Assembly (NCBI GenBank): GCA_022825825.1
Contig: JAJDWA010000050.1
Span: 36,165 to 100,164 of the forward strand
Source: Candidatus Poribacteria bacterium
GTDB taxonomy: Bacteria > Poribacteria > WGA-4E > WGA-3G
DNA: 64,000 nt
Direction: 5' to 3'
This document shows, in pieces, positions 17,512 to 25,782 of this stretch (position 1 is its first letter; each line of letters starts with the position of its first letter). Below the pieces are notes generated by a model. The model searched no databases, was not told the DNA's origin, and saw only the letters and a list, made by a program, of their open reading frames with translations. The translations under genes and the position numbers were made by a program.

Positions 17512-18663
17512 TCACCAGACTCTTCCAAAAACAATCAGCGGCGCGGGATCCGTTGTTTTTCGGTTTAGCAGTATTTTCCGCGCGTTCGCCTCGGAGATCG
17601 GTTCAGTGCTATTAGGCGGATACAGTTCTTGTGCCGTCCCATCATACGCCCACAACCCGACCTCATAATTGGGGGGCGTATTTTTTCTCGCACGAGGCAT
17701 ACTGAAGACAATCGCTTTCATATCCGCATGATAGTGTGTTGTCACCTCGAAAAACGCCTCGATCGGCGCGTTCTGTAGATCGAGGCGCGCCGACTTAGAC
17801 ACTTCCGCTTCGGCATCGGCTTTAGCGAGTTGCGGATTCGTGTTCCAGCCGAGATGCACCAGCGACCACCTTTTCATGAGCCTGCCAACCGTCGCGACGC
17901 ACGCGTTGAAGGTTTTGACGCTCTTGATCCGCTCGGTATCACTCACGTCCTCCAACGTAAATCCATCCTTCACGCCACCCTTGCAAACATCAATCATTTC
18001 AGTATAGACGCGGAGCAACTCATCAATGATTTCTCGATTATCCGCTTCCGTCCACTTCACCGATCTGTGCAACTTGTAAACGCCTTTTTTGACGAGGGAC
18101 ACCTGGTCCACCGATAGCATTTCTGTGAGATCCCGCCGCACGGTTCGCTCAGAGCGTCCGGTCTTTCGGGCGATCGCAGCAGTCGATTGCTCACCCGCCT
18201 CGAGAAAGTTAGAAATCGCAGCAGCGACCATTGATTTCTTTACTTTCGGGGGCGCGGGGGACGGAGCGTCGGTTTCTTCGAGTTTTTCACCGGTGATGAA
18301 AGGTTCATCTTCACTTTCGGGGAGTGCGCGCAACCGTATCTTCAGTTCTACCATGTTGTCATCTGTATAAGAAACGTCTTCGGTATCTTCCTCTGGCGTG
18401 GACTTCTGATTGGAGAGTTCCGCGGCAGCTTGACGTGCCTGATATGTGTTAGAATCGTAGCCTCGATTTGCGAACGACCACCGGCGCAAGAGCGCGTCAA
18501 TGGTAAGGGCTATCGACTTCAATGTTTGCAGTGATTTCAGTTTCGTGGGGAGATCCGCAGTGCCGAGCTGCTCGACAAAATCCGCATATCTTGAGAGTAA
18601 ATCGGCATAATAGTCGAGTAGCTGATTGATCGTCGCTTTGTTATTGTCTTCTGTCCACGCCAT
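17512..18663 (-). CDS. HTH protein with duplicated flanking domain
   Basis: I take ATG 18663 (MAWTEDNNKATINQLL), preceded by GGGAGG, giving 383 aa; the frame is open to 18753. Residues 3-85 and about 235-320 are similar to each other (WTEDNNKATINQLLDYY / WTEADNREIIDELLRVY; LLRRWSFANRGY / LMKRWSLVHLGW), an internal duplication. Between them lies a winged-helix-like segment (STAAIARKTGRSERTVRRDL). The C-terminal 90 residues are beta-rich and unassigned. It probably binds DNA; phased repeats lie at its 3' end and plasmid maintenance genes follow nearby. A TATACT promoter-like box is present upstream at about 18690. Confidence 0.6.
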   Translation of the reverse strand: MAWTEDNNKATINQLLDYYADLLSRYADFVEQLGTADLPTKLKSLQTLKSIALTIDALLRRWSFANRGYDSNTYQARQAAAELSNQKSTPEEDTEDVSYTDDNMVELKIRLRALPESEDEPFITGEKLEETDAPSPAPPKVKKSMVAAAISNFLEAGEQSTAAIARKTGRSERTVRRDLTEMLSVDQVSLVKKGVYKLHRSVKWTEADNREIIDELLRVYTEMIDVCKGGVKDGFTLEDVSDTERIKSVKTFNACVATVGRLMKRWSLVHLGWNTNPQLAKADAEAEVSKSARLDLQNAPIEAFFEVTTHYHADMKAIVFSMPRARKNTPPNYEVGLWAYDGTAQELYPPNSTEPISEANARKILLNRKTTDPAPLIVFGRVW

Positions 18664-18726
18664 CCTCAAGCCTCCCGGAGAAAGATATATAACAGTATAG
18701 CACGTCCGAAAGAAAAAACGCACGAG

Positions 18727-18791
18727 AATCGCCGACAAGCCCTTTGATTTCACGCCCCTGTGGTAGAACCCTCTGGAGATTGAGACTCACA
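18727..18791. repeat. 60-65 bp intergenic repeat, copy 4
   Basis: AATCGCCGACAAGCCC, CACGCCCCTGTGGTA and GAGACTCACAACTGG align with the other copies. It lies just upstream of the promoter region of the minus-strand HTH gene. Confidence 0.55.
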
Positions 18792-19166
18792 ACTGGCATT
18801 GAATCTGTCCAGTAAGATTTTGTATCTCGGTATCTTCGTCACGCATTATTGAGAATCAAACGATCAGGGATCCATGCTCAAAAGTACAATCAAAGAATTA
18901 ATGAGAAGTTAATGTCTAATTTTCGCCTCACACAATATCCGAGTGAATCGTTGGGAATTCATGCGACAGCGTGAAGTGTAACAGACAAGTCTTCAGGACA
19001 GTTCCACTTCAAGAATCGACACAGAACGTCAAGCATCCGAACATCCAATAACGGATCCGAACCCTGAACCCGAATCCGATATGAACGATGGCACATCATT
19101 CTAGTCTCAACCCAATTGGTGAATCCTACCTTTTTCGGTGGGTTCACCTTTTTGGGTAGAATCTCG
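18792..19166. other. Intergenic region without a confident gene
   Basis: Only a 62-codon minus-strand frame is open. A hairpin-like CTACC...GGGTAG element with T-rich loops lies at 19128-19160, near the 3' end of the minus gene that follows, and may end transcription there. Nothing else stands out. Confidence 0.35.
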
Positions 19167-19532
19167 TCAATATGGATAGATTAAATCCTGAAAAAAATGA
19201 ATGAGGGCACCCTTCACGGCTTTACGAAGATCTTCGCCCAAAAGCGAAGTCTCAAGGATTAAATCTAACTCATTTTCTACTTCGTGTAAGTCCAGTCCCG
19301 CTTGCACAGCATCATAGAGAAGCTGGAGCTTGTAGGTAGATATGATATTTGCAATATCAATATTGGAGATGACGTCGTCGATAACTTCATCAAGAGCTGC
19401 GTTGAATGCGGCGTCAAGTGCATCTTCTATCACCATACCGACATCAATATTATCAGAGAAAATTCCTTCACGCTCAACAGCAGCATGAATCTCATGGTAA
19501 AGTACTTCTCTAACCAACTCCTCAACACTCAT
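19167..19532 (-). CDS. Hypothetical acidic helical protein
   Basis: Starting at ATG 19532 (MSVEELVREVLYHEIHAAVE) the protein has 121 aa. It is strongly acidic and predicted nearly all helical, with alternating Asp/Ile patterns (IDDVISNIDIANII). No family is recognised. It lies between the HTH gene and the truncated rep copy, so it may belong to the plasmid-derived segment. Confidence 0.45.
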   Translation of the reverse strand: MSVEELVREVLYHEIHAAVEREGIFSDNIDVGMVIEDALDAAFNAALDEVIDDVISNIDIANIISTYKLQLLYDAVQAGLDLHEVENELDLILETSLLGEDLRKAVKGALIHFFQDLIYPY

Positions 19533-19649
19533 TATACTCTCGGCGCAAAAAAACACCGCCTCATTGTGTTATCACCCAGTCTGTCTACCCCTTCACTTCT
19601 CTCACCCGTAGCATGTGATACGTTCGCCTATCAGCAGACTCTTTTCGCT

Positions 19650-19929
19650 GTTCCTCACGCCGCCGCTTCCGTAGCAACTTCCGCTTTTAACTCTGACACA
19701 TATCCTTGAAACTCGGCAAAAGACTTGAAACCGGCAGCACGCCAATCAACATCAGTGATCTTTTTTCGCTTGATCCCCGGTGTTCCTCAAAAAAAAACGC
19801 ATCACAGCGCTCCCTGTAAGCATTGGCGAGTAGCACATTCCAAGCCCGCCGCTGCAAAAGCGAAATCTTACTCTGAATCTGAATCGCTGGACTCGTTTTG
19901 ATCACTTCATCAATTTTCGCTAAGTTCAT
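19650..19929 (-). pseudogene. Truncated replication initiator (second rep copy)
   Basis: From ATG 19929 (ribosome site AAGGAGATATTTCTCGA) it reads MNLAKIDEVIKTSPAIQIQ and on to LLANAY, closely matching the first 38 residues of the rep gene at 22085. The match then ends. A further segment in another frame (ITDVDWRAAGFKSFAEF..., ending near 19650) appears to be a shifted coding tail. It is oriented away from the intact rep and faces its own origin-like sequence, forming an inverted duplicate. Confidence 0.65.
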
Positions 19930-19974
19930 TCGAGAAATATCTCCTTTTCGCATAGAACAATATACGACAAAAAT

Positions 19975-20165
19975 GAGAGAACATCAACATAAACTTTCAT
20001 CTTTCATCCCATAAACTCTCATTTTAAAATCTGGGAATGTAGGTGTGGCGTGGTCGCATCGCACCCTTAAAATATTTAAAATTGATATATTAAAATAGTT
20101 AAACAACATACACCCAAACGGAACCTCTTTTAAGAGAGAAGGGCCTTCTATTTTTGTTTTTTAAG
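19975..20165 (-). repeat. Inverted copy of the origin region
   Basis: The stretch contains one or two degenerate iterons (read on the minus strand: TTTATGGGATGAAAG), then the GTAGGTGTGGCGTGG block and an A/T-rich stretch with TAGTTAAACAACAT, ending at AGGCCCTTC-like sequence. The same order occurs in inverted orientation at 21715-21880 and in the same orientation at 36590. Probably a relic of a duplicated replication origin. Confidence 0.65.
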
Positions 20166-20326
20166 GATAAAAAATTTAAAGAATTGAAGTCGTCTTCCAT
20201 AGAAGCGATCCCAGTAGCATAGCCTGTGAATCTGAGTTCCCTCTTCTTCGATTGACCGACACCTTCTGACTTCTTCCCACCCTCCATCCTTACACCGACA
20301 CTTATCCGCTCGGAGTTTTCTGCCAT
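20099..20326 (-). CDS. Possible small conserved ORF
   Basis: The 75-aa frame contains KKRELRFTGYATGIASMEDD. A diverged but protein-similar version (RKRKLRLTGYAIGFASMEED) occurs on the minus strand near 36715-36790 in the third origin copy. Conservation could be of DNA rather than protein, so this call is weak. No known domain. Confidence 0.3.
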   Translation of the reverse strand: MAENSERISVGVRMEGGKKSEGVGQSKKRELRFTGYATGIASMEDDFNSLNFLSLKNKNRRPFSLKRGSVWVYVV

Positions 20327-20369
20327 CCTATGAAACTCTGATGTGAATCTGACGTTTTATCTCTGTGAT

Positions 20370-20490
20370 GGATTGCTGGCATGATGTCATACTGGTACAC
20401 TGACATGATGCCATGATGTTCCACTTATTTGATGGTATGCTTGTTTGATGTCATACTTGTTTGCTGGCATGCCATCATGTATACATGGAG
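20370..20490. promoter_or_regulatory. Centromere/operator-like repeats upstream of parA
   Basis: The region carries repeated and partly palindromic words based on TTTGATGTCATACTTG: GCATGATGTCATACTGG, GACATGATGCCATGATG, TTTGATGGTATGCTTG, TTTGATGTCATACTTG and GCTGGCATGCCATCATG. The set lies directly before the parA ribosome site, the usual place of a parS/autoregulatory operator for small ParA systems with an RHH partner. Confidence 0.6.
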
Positions 20491-20498
20491 GTATTTCG

Positions 20499-21122
20499 AT
20501 GAAGACGTTAGCGATTCTCTCCCGGAAAGGCGGGAGCGGGAAAAGCACTTTTGCCGTGCATCTCGCCGTCGCCGCAGAAAAGGCTGGACACACGACTGCC
20601 CTGATAGATTTAGATCCACAGGCTTCTGCGGTAAAGTGGAGCCACCGGCGCGAAGGGGAGTCCCCTGTGGTTATCTCAGCGCATTCGACGTTACTGAACC
20701 AAGTCTTGGAGACTGCCGAAGAGAGAGGCGTATCTCTGTGTATCTTAGATACCTCTCCGCATTCGGAGTCAGCCGCGCTCGATGCCGCAAAAGCCGCAGA
20801 TCTCGCAGTGATTCCCTCGCGTCCGTCAATCTTTGATTTGGAGGCTGTCGGCGATACCATCCAGATTGCGAACATAGCGAAGGTACCGATCCGGGTTGTT
20901 TTGAACGGTGTCAAGCCCTCGGGGAGCGTCGTTATCAAGGCGAAAAAGGCACTCGAAATATATGACGTTCCCTGCGCACCCTGCACCCTGGGCGATCGTG
21001 TCGCTTTCTCGCATTCCGTTGTCGATGGTATCACCGCTCAAGAATACGAACCCACGGGCAAGGCGAGCCGAGAGGTCGGGGCTTTGTACGCGTATTTATC
21101 CAGAGAATTGGAGGTGGTGTAG
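20499..21122 (+). CDS. parA: ParA-family partition ATPase
   Basis: ATG 20499 follows GGAGG at a good distance, giving about 207 aa, the size of short plasmid ParA/ParF proteins. The deviant Walker A motif is LSRKGGSGKST (residues 6-16), the A' region is LIDLDPQAS, and Walker B is ILDTSPH. These ATPases bind the nucleoid and move plasmid copies by way of a DNA-bound partner. The next gene starts 1 nt after the parA stop. No long N-terminal HTH is present, so regulation probably depends on the partner protein and the repeats upstream. Confidence 0.88.
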   Translation: MKTLAILSRKGGSGKSTFAVHLAVAAEKAGHTTALIDLDPQASAVKWSHRREGESPVVISAHSTLLNQVLETAEERGVSLCILDTSPHSESAALDAAKAADLAVIPSRPSIFDLEAVGDTIQIANIAKVPIRVVLNGVKPSGSVVIKAKKALEIYDVPCAPCTLGDRVAFSHSVVDGITAQEYEPTGKASREVGALYAYLSRELEVV

Positions 21123-21123
21123 T

Positions 21124-21402
21124 ATGGCAGGACCGAAAACAGATCTCAAAGACGCTTTACAGCAGAGCGGCGGGAAGGTCCCACCCACAGAACCCGAAGC
21201 TAAGGAAAAAGCAGTACCACCTGTGAGTCGTCAACAGAGCCTCTCGCGGGTCGGAAAAAAACCTGTGACTGTGTATTATGGGAAAGAAGCACACTTACAG
21301 TTGAAAATCTTGGCGGCGGAACAGGACACAACCATCCAGCAACTACACCAAGACGCTCTGAATGCATTGTTTGTAAAGCACGGTAAACCACCGATCGCAT
21401 AA
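21124..21402 (+). CDS. Small ParG/RHH-like partition partner
   Basis: The 92-aa protein begins at ATG 21124, right after the parA stop and with its ribosome site (GGAGGTGG) inside parA. The N-terminal half is polar and flexible. The C-terminal 45 residues (KPVTVYYGKEAHLQLKILAAE...) have the strand-helix-helix pattern of ribbon-helix-helix proteins such as ParG. I infer that it binds the repeats at 20370-20490 and stimulates ParA. The fold assignment rests on pattern only. Confidence 0.6.
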   Translation: MAGPKTDLKDALQQSGGKVPPTEPEAKEKAVPPVSRQQSLSRVGKKPVTVYYGKEAHLQLKILAAEQDTTIQQLHQDALNALFVKHGKPPIA

Positions 21403-21714
21403 ATCAGAATGCGTTGGGACCAGTAGGCGGTCATCGGCGCATCAAACGGAGGCGTACGCCGCCAGCGCAACGAAATTTGAGAGGTTTTCCAATGTGCTTT
21501 CATCCCCCTTACCATCTATACCGAATGCGAGTCCATACAGAACACAAACGCCGCCAAAGCAAAGAACGGAAAGGAATAGACCGGTAGCCCCGTGTCCCTC
21601 AACCCTCTTTCTGTTTGATGGTTGCCCTCTCTTTCTTTTTCGTGGTTGCCCGCTTTGGGACAAACTTTCTCCGTTCCCTCTCGTCTTAAATATATATATA
21701 TTGAGTGAACAACA

Positions 21715-22020
21715 AAAATAGGAGGCCCTTCTCTCTTAAAAGAGACCGTTTGGGTGCATGTTGTTTAACTATTTTAATATTTTTTAACAGTTTTAAATGT
21801 TTTAAGGGGGCGATCCACCCACGCCACACCTACATTCCCAAGTCTAAAGGTGATAGTTTATGGGATGAAAGGTGACGGTTTACAGGACGAAAGGTGATAG
21901 TTTATGGGATGAAAGGTAATTGTTTATGGGAAACTTCTGAAAATCCACGTCCAGCAACGGCTAAAATTGGATTTTTCAGGCGAAAGGTGATAGTTTATGG
22001 GATGAAAGGTGATAATTATC
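21715..22020 (+). repeat. oriV: Iteron-type replication origin
   Basis: Five 22-bp iterons based on AAAGGTGATAGTTTATGG start at 21846, 21868, 21890, 21912 and 21983; a partial sixth is at 22005. The first four are directly adjacent. Left of them lies an A/T-rich stretch (TTTAACTATTTTAATATTTTT) next to CCACACC/GTAGG-like sequence. Iterons plus an A/T-rich segment directly upstream of a Rep_3-type gene are a typical oriV of theta-replicating plasmids. Part of the segment is repeated in inverted form at 19975 and in direct form, on the opposite strand, at 36590. Confidence 0.8.
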
Positions 22021-22084
22021 TTAAAAAAAAATAACTTGTATGGTAAAATACATAGCATATCTTTCAAAGAAAAGGGAACCCCTA

Positions 22085-23395
22085 ATGCACTTAGCAGAAA
22101 TCAACGAAGTCATTAAAGCCAGTCCAGCCATCCAGATACAGAGCAAGATCACACATCTACAGCGGCGTGCGTGGAACGTGCTACTTGCCAATGCTTATAA
22201 CGAACTGCCGAATACGAACATCCATCGGGTCAGTATTGCCGAACTCGCGAGAAAACTCGGCTTTAACAGCCATAACGAGGAATATCTCAAGGAAACGTTA
22301 GAAGCACTTGTCGATTGCACGGTGAAGTGGAATATTTTGGAGAAAGACAAAGAAGTAGAATGGGGCGTTGCGAGTCTGTTGGGATCGGCACGGATTCAGG
22401 ACGGTGTCTGTCTTTATGAGTTTCCGTATGTTTTGCGGATGAAACTCTACAACCCTCGCATTTACACGAAACTCAATCTCCGCCTGCAAAACCGATTCAC
22501 CAGCCGATATGCGATGATTTTGTGGGAAGTCTGTTTCGACTACTTTGATGTGAGCCGAGATGAAGGTGAAACCCCCTTTATCCCACTTGAAACCTTCAGA
22601 AAACTCATGGGACTCGAAAAAGACGAATATCCTGTCTTCAAAGTGCTCAACCGGGATGTCATCAAACCCGCCATCAAGGAAGTGAATGCGTTAACCAACT
22701 ATTTCATTGAAGTCGAGCAGAAACGTATCGGACGGCGAATCGGCGAACTGAAGTTCAGGATATTGCGATTGAAAGAGATACCGGCAGAAACCGAACCCAT
22801 GCAAGAAACGTTTCTGTTGGATATCGAAGATATCCCGCCTATCGCTGGGCAACTTATGCAAGCTGGCGTTGATCGGAACATGGCGATCCGCATCGCTGAA
22901 CAGGACTGGGCGTTCGTTGTGCCCGAAAAGGTCCCACCGCCCGGCACATACCCCGACTTTGCGGCGTATGCTACCGAGAAGATTGAGATGTCGCTGCATA
23001 CGGGCAGTGTTAAAAACCGAGGCGGGTTTATCGTTGAAGCCATCCGCGAACACTATATCGACCCCGAAGCCGAGGCATCCCGCAAGGCAGAGAAAGCCCG
23101 CGAACAACAAGCACTGCTCAACACGCTCAAGTCCGAGCGCGATGAGAAAATAGCAGTATTGATCCATCAAGCCGTCCGTCAGACCCCAGAACTTCTCGAA
23201 AAAGCCGCAACCCACCTGCCGAGCTTCGCCCGCCGACGGCTTGATGACTATGAGTCCGTCCAAGCCGCGTATCAAGCCGAAGGCCACGTAGCAGGCACGC
23301 TGAAGGGGATTCTTGCCGAAGACTTCTGTGCCGAGTTACTCGCCCCCGTCTACGAGGCATATGAAGACGAAAAGGCACGAATCTTAGGTCAATAG
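22085..23395 (+). CDS. rep: Plasmid replication initiator protein (Rep_3/RepB-like)
   Basis: ATG 22085 (MHLAEINEVIKASPAIQIQS) is preferred over the open frame from 22040, since the truncated copy starts at the same place. About 436 aa. Residues 1-200 match the winged-helix Rep_3 family: QRRAWNVLLANAY, SIAELARKLGF, a second WH with RYAMILWEVCFDYF and ETFRKLMGL. The C-terminal half is a long charged extension (EAEASRKAEKAREQQALLNTL) not found in minimal Rep proteins. It likely binds the iterons just upstream and represses itself. Confidence 0.82.
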   Translation: MHLAEINEVIKASPAIQIQSKITHLQRRAWNVLLANAYNELPNTNIHRVSIAELARKLGFNSHNEEYLKETLEALVDCTVKWNILEKDKEVEWGVASLLGSARIQDGVCLYEFPYVLRMKLYNPRIYTKLNLRLQNRFTSRYAMILWEVCFDYFDVSRDEGETPFIPLETFRKLMGLEKDEYPVFKVLNRDVIKPAIKEVNALTNYFIEVEQKRIGRRIGELKFRILRLKEIPAETEPMQETFLLDIEDIPPIAGQLMQAGVDRNMAIRIAEQDWAFVVPEKVPPPGTYPDFAAYATEKIEMSLHTGSVKNRGGFIVEAIREHYIDPEAEASRKAEKAREQQALLNTLKSERDEKIAVLIHQAVRQTPELLEKAATHLPSFARRRLDDYESVQAAYQAEGHVAGTLKGILAEDFCAELLAPVYEAYEDEKARILGQ

Positions 23396-23445
23396 AACAC
23401 CAAAGTTCACCCTCGCGTTACTTACCCGCAAGGAACAATGAAAAC

Positions 23446-23592
23446 ATGAAAGGCACAAGACCTTTAGACACCCACGAAATCCGAAAAGTCGCCGACTATT
23501 TTGACGGCACCTTAAACGCGGATATAATCTCGCGGAGCAGCAAGAAAAACAGACAACTGGCGAAATCGTTAGGATTGGATAAACCTCCTCAA
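23446..23592 (+). pseudogene. Tyrosine recombinase remnant
   Basis: The sequence MKGTRPLDTHEIRKVADYFD repeats the N terminus of the remnant at 10149. It is then joined by deletion to a segment whose end (CAACTGGCGAAATCGTTAGG...) aligns with the 3' end of that gene in another frame (TGEIVRIG-stop). Only the first 22 and last 10-15 codons of an integrase remain. Confidence 0.55.
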
Positions 23593-23781
23593 AAATCCTT
23601 TCGAGAATCCCCTACAGGTTTCCATTTCCTTTGACCCGACCTGGATCAGATTCACCAAGACCAACAGCCGTCTCCCAAGCAGTATCACGAAAAACCATAT
23701 CAGGATTCAAGACCCCCTGAAGAATCTCATCTTCCGTCCTCTGGCACGTCATCGAGGAGTAGCATGCGCAAAAAGCTACAA
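23593..23781. other. Short region with partial repeat
   Basis: CCTTTCGAGAATCCCCTACAG at about 23597 resembles the first part of the 60-65 bp repeat. A similar fragment (CCTTTCGAGAATCGCTTACAA) lies at about 24208. No gene is evident. Confidence 0.35.
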
Positions 23782-24198
23782 TTATAGGATATCCATCGCA
23801 TTTAAAATAATCAACAAGCCAACGCCCGAGCTGAAGCCCCAAAGTAGAGACCGCCGCCGAAGTGACTTGACTTCCGATTCATAAGCATCTACATACGCCG
23901 AGACATAAGCCGACGATTTCCCTAAAAATCGGTCAGATCGAGGCGAAATCGGATAATACTGACTCGCACCAACCACCACACCGGGAGCAAACACACTGTA
24001 TGTGATTGTACCGCCTGTTGTACCACCAGCTATATACCAACCACCAATAAGTAATGGGACCGAAAACCCAGTCAAAGCCCATACTGTTTCGTTGACATCT
24101 TGCTCAGCTTCTCTCAGCGCATCCAATCTGGCGTTATCTCCTACAGAGAGCATTGAAAAACCAAACATCATGATTATCAATAGTGCAATTCTTTTCAT
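23782..24198 (-). CDS. Small exported membrane protein
   Basis: ATG 24198 (MKRIALLIIMMFGFSMLSVG) gives a clean signal peptide, preceded by GAAAGG; the frame is open to 24255. The 138-aa product has a central hydrophobic stretch (VWALTGFSVPLLIGGWYIAGGTTGG) and a C-terminal span (SLLWGFSSGVGLLIILNAMDIL). It has the arrangement of a small two-span envelope protein. No family recognised. Confidence 0.5.
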   Translation of the reverse strand: MKRIALLIIMMFGFSMLSVGDNARLDALREAEQDVNETVWALTGFSVPLLIGGWYIAGGTTGGTITYSVFAPGVVVGASQYYPISPRSDRFLGKSSAYVSAYVDAYESEVKSLRRRSLLWGFSSGVGLLIILNAMDIL

Positions 24199-24300
24199 TA
24201 GAAAACCTTTCGAGAATCGCTTACAACGGCTTGTTATGTTCACATTCATTTCCAAAACTATTAGAATCCCCCTCTTAAATTGAAAGCAGGCACAGTGTAC

Positions 24301-24757
24301 TGCCTACAGTTTTTTAGACCACTCCCTAAAGGAAGACTGTGCTACAATACAATCTCATTAAAAGGAGTATCCAATGGCGAAACGAAGAAGATTCACCCCT
24401 GAGTTTAAAGTGGAGGTCGTTCTGGAGGCCCTCCGCGATGAAAGTTTGCAAGCAGAACTGCGTCGTCAACACAACCTCAGCGATGAACAACTCTCGAAGT
24501 GGAAGCAGCAAGTCGTTGAAAATGTGGCATCTGAGTCAATACCTGACCCAACCGCTGAAGCACGTCGCGGGCATCCTTGGAAGAACGGGTATACGGAAAG
24601 GTTGATCCAAACCCTCAAGGAGGAAGAAGTTCACCTCAATAACTACGAGGATATTACCGAGGCTCGAGACCGCAACGGTTCCACGTATCATAAAAAATCC
24701 TCAATAAAGTTTGCCGAAAATCTATCTCCTCAACAAACATTCGGTTATTGTTGCTAA
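24301..24757 (+). mobile_element. IS3-family remnant with orfA-orfB fusion
   Basis: TGCCTACAGTTTTTTAGACC at 24301 is a degenerate IS3 end. The frame at 24374-24757 (AAAGGAGTATCCA before ATG) starts as OrfA (MAKRRRFTPEFKVEVVLEAL) and after ENVAS jumps to the last part of OrfB (GHPWKNGYTERLIQTLKEEE), so the central catalytic region is deleted. It resembles the intact element at 4992-6236 but is diverged. Inactive. Confidence 0.75.
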
Positions 24758-25194
24758 TGCAAGCATTTTGAGGCTTCGTGCCTTACTTTTGATCCCCTAT
24801 TGATGGTTCTGACTGAATAAGGATGTTTCCAATTTTTAACGCAAACTGTGTATTATTAAAGACCTCTTTTTTCATCGGAATTCGTGCATAAAATGAAAAA
24901 ATCGTTTTCCATATTTTGACCAAATCATAGCAGATGAATGGCTCAAAACCTTGGTGGCACGTGGGGTTTCTGGGGGTGTGGATTACGATTATGGAGGGAT
25001 GGATGAAAAATAAATTTTCGTATTTTTGACATCCATGCACGAAATGTGATCAAAAAACGGGTCTTTAATATATAGTTCAAAGCCAAGGCTCAGGTGCTTA
25101 GATATGGTCAGCGTCCTGCAGCGTGGTGGCTTTCTATACCGTTGAGAATAAAAACGATGGCGGTGATTCATAAAATATAAGGAGGTCATGGAAA
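24758..25194. other. Intergenic region without a confident gene
   Basis: Only an 85-codon minus-strand frame is open (24783-25040), with no ribosome site or recognised family. An AAGGAGGTCATGG ribosome site at its right end belongs to the next gene. Confidence 0.35.
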
Positions 25195-25782
25195 ATGTAC
25201 CCTCGGTCATGGTTGCTGAAGCTCGCAGTCTTTTTCATACCCGGTGTGCTTTTTCTCATATATATCTGTTTCAATTTTTCAGTCGTAAAAGAAAAAGTTG
25301 CGCACCTCCTGTGGGAGGAACCTAAAATCACCAATTGGGTTTTGGTAGGTGTCGTTTGTTTTATCGCCGGAGGTGTGATAGACTTCTTGCGCGCAACAGT
25401 TATCTCCCTTATTCAATGGATCGGAAGTTTTAGAAAGCAAAGTATCAGTTCTTCTGAGAAATTACGAATTTTTGATAGTTTAACGAACCGCACCTACGGA
25501 TATCAGTATCTTGGTTTTAACATTTCTCTCTCAATCCTTGTTGTTTGGGGACTCTTCCTTTTAAAGAAGTTAAATAGTTCCTTCTGGATAACGGTTAGTT
25601 CCTTCTGGATAACAGTCCCTGTGGCTTTTAGTCTTTTGATATTAACCGGTTGCCTATCTCGTTGGAATAAGAATCAGGCACTATCCCGACTTAAGAAAGC
25701 CTCTCAACAAAACGAAAAACGTGAAGGAGATACATCATGTCTCAAAGAATGCCCCCCGAAGGATCACCGGTCCGATTGTTAG
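25195..25782 (+). CDS. Integral membrane protein paired with a patatin
   Basis: The protein has 195 aa and an AAGGAGG ribosome site. It shows four predicted membrane spans: residues 7-28 (LLKLAVFFIPGVLFLIYICF), 47-66 (WVLVGVVCFIAGGVIDFL), 108-125 and 132-155. A small in-frame duplication (SSFWITV twice) is visible. The C-terminal 40 residues are charged and cytosolic in character. Its last 46 bp overlap the patatin gene in another frame, so the two are co-expressed. Family unknown; a membrane partner of the phospholipase is an inference. Confidence 0.55.
   Translation: MYPRSWLLKLAVFFIPGVLFLIYICFNFSVVKEKVAHLLWEEPKITNWVLVGVVCFIAGGVIDFLRATVISLIQWIGSFRKQSISSSEKLRIFDSLTNRTYGYQYLGFNISLSILVVWGLFLLKKLNSSFWITVSSFWITVPVAFSLLILTGCLSRWNKNQALSRLKKASQQNEKREGDTSCLKECPPKDHRSDC

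Noticed and set aside
17267..17668. Plus-strand frames around the AAACGGACA repeats
   Set aside because: They run through direct repeats and antisense to the HTH gene; the periodic DNA explains the open frames better than a protein does.
12286..18791. Integron attC interpretation of the 60-65 bp repeats
   Set aside because: No convincing RYYYAAC/GTTRRRY pair and no integron integrase were found; genes between copies point in both directions.
24783..25040. 85-codon minus-strand frame
   Set aside because: No start signal or family; A/T-rich intergenic DNA.
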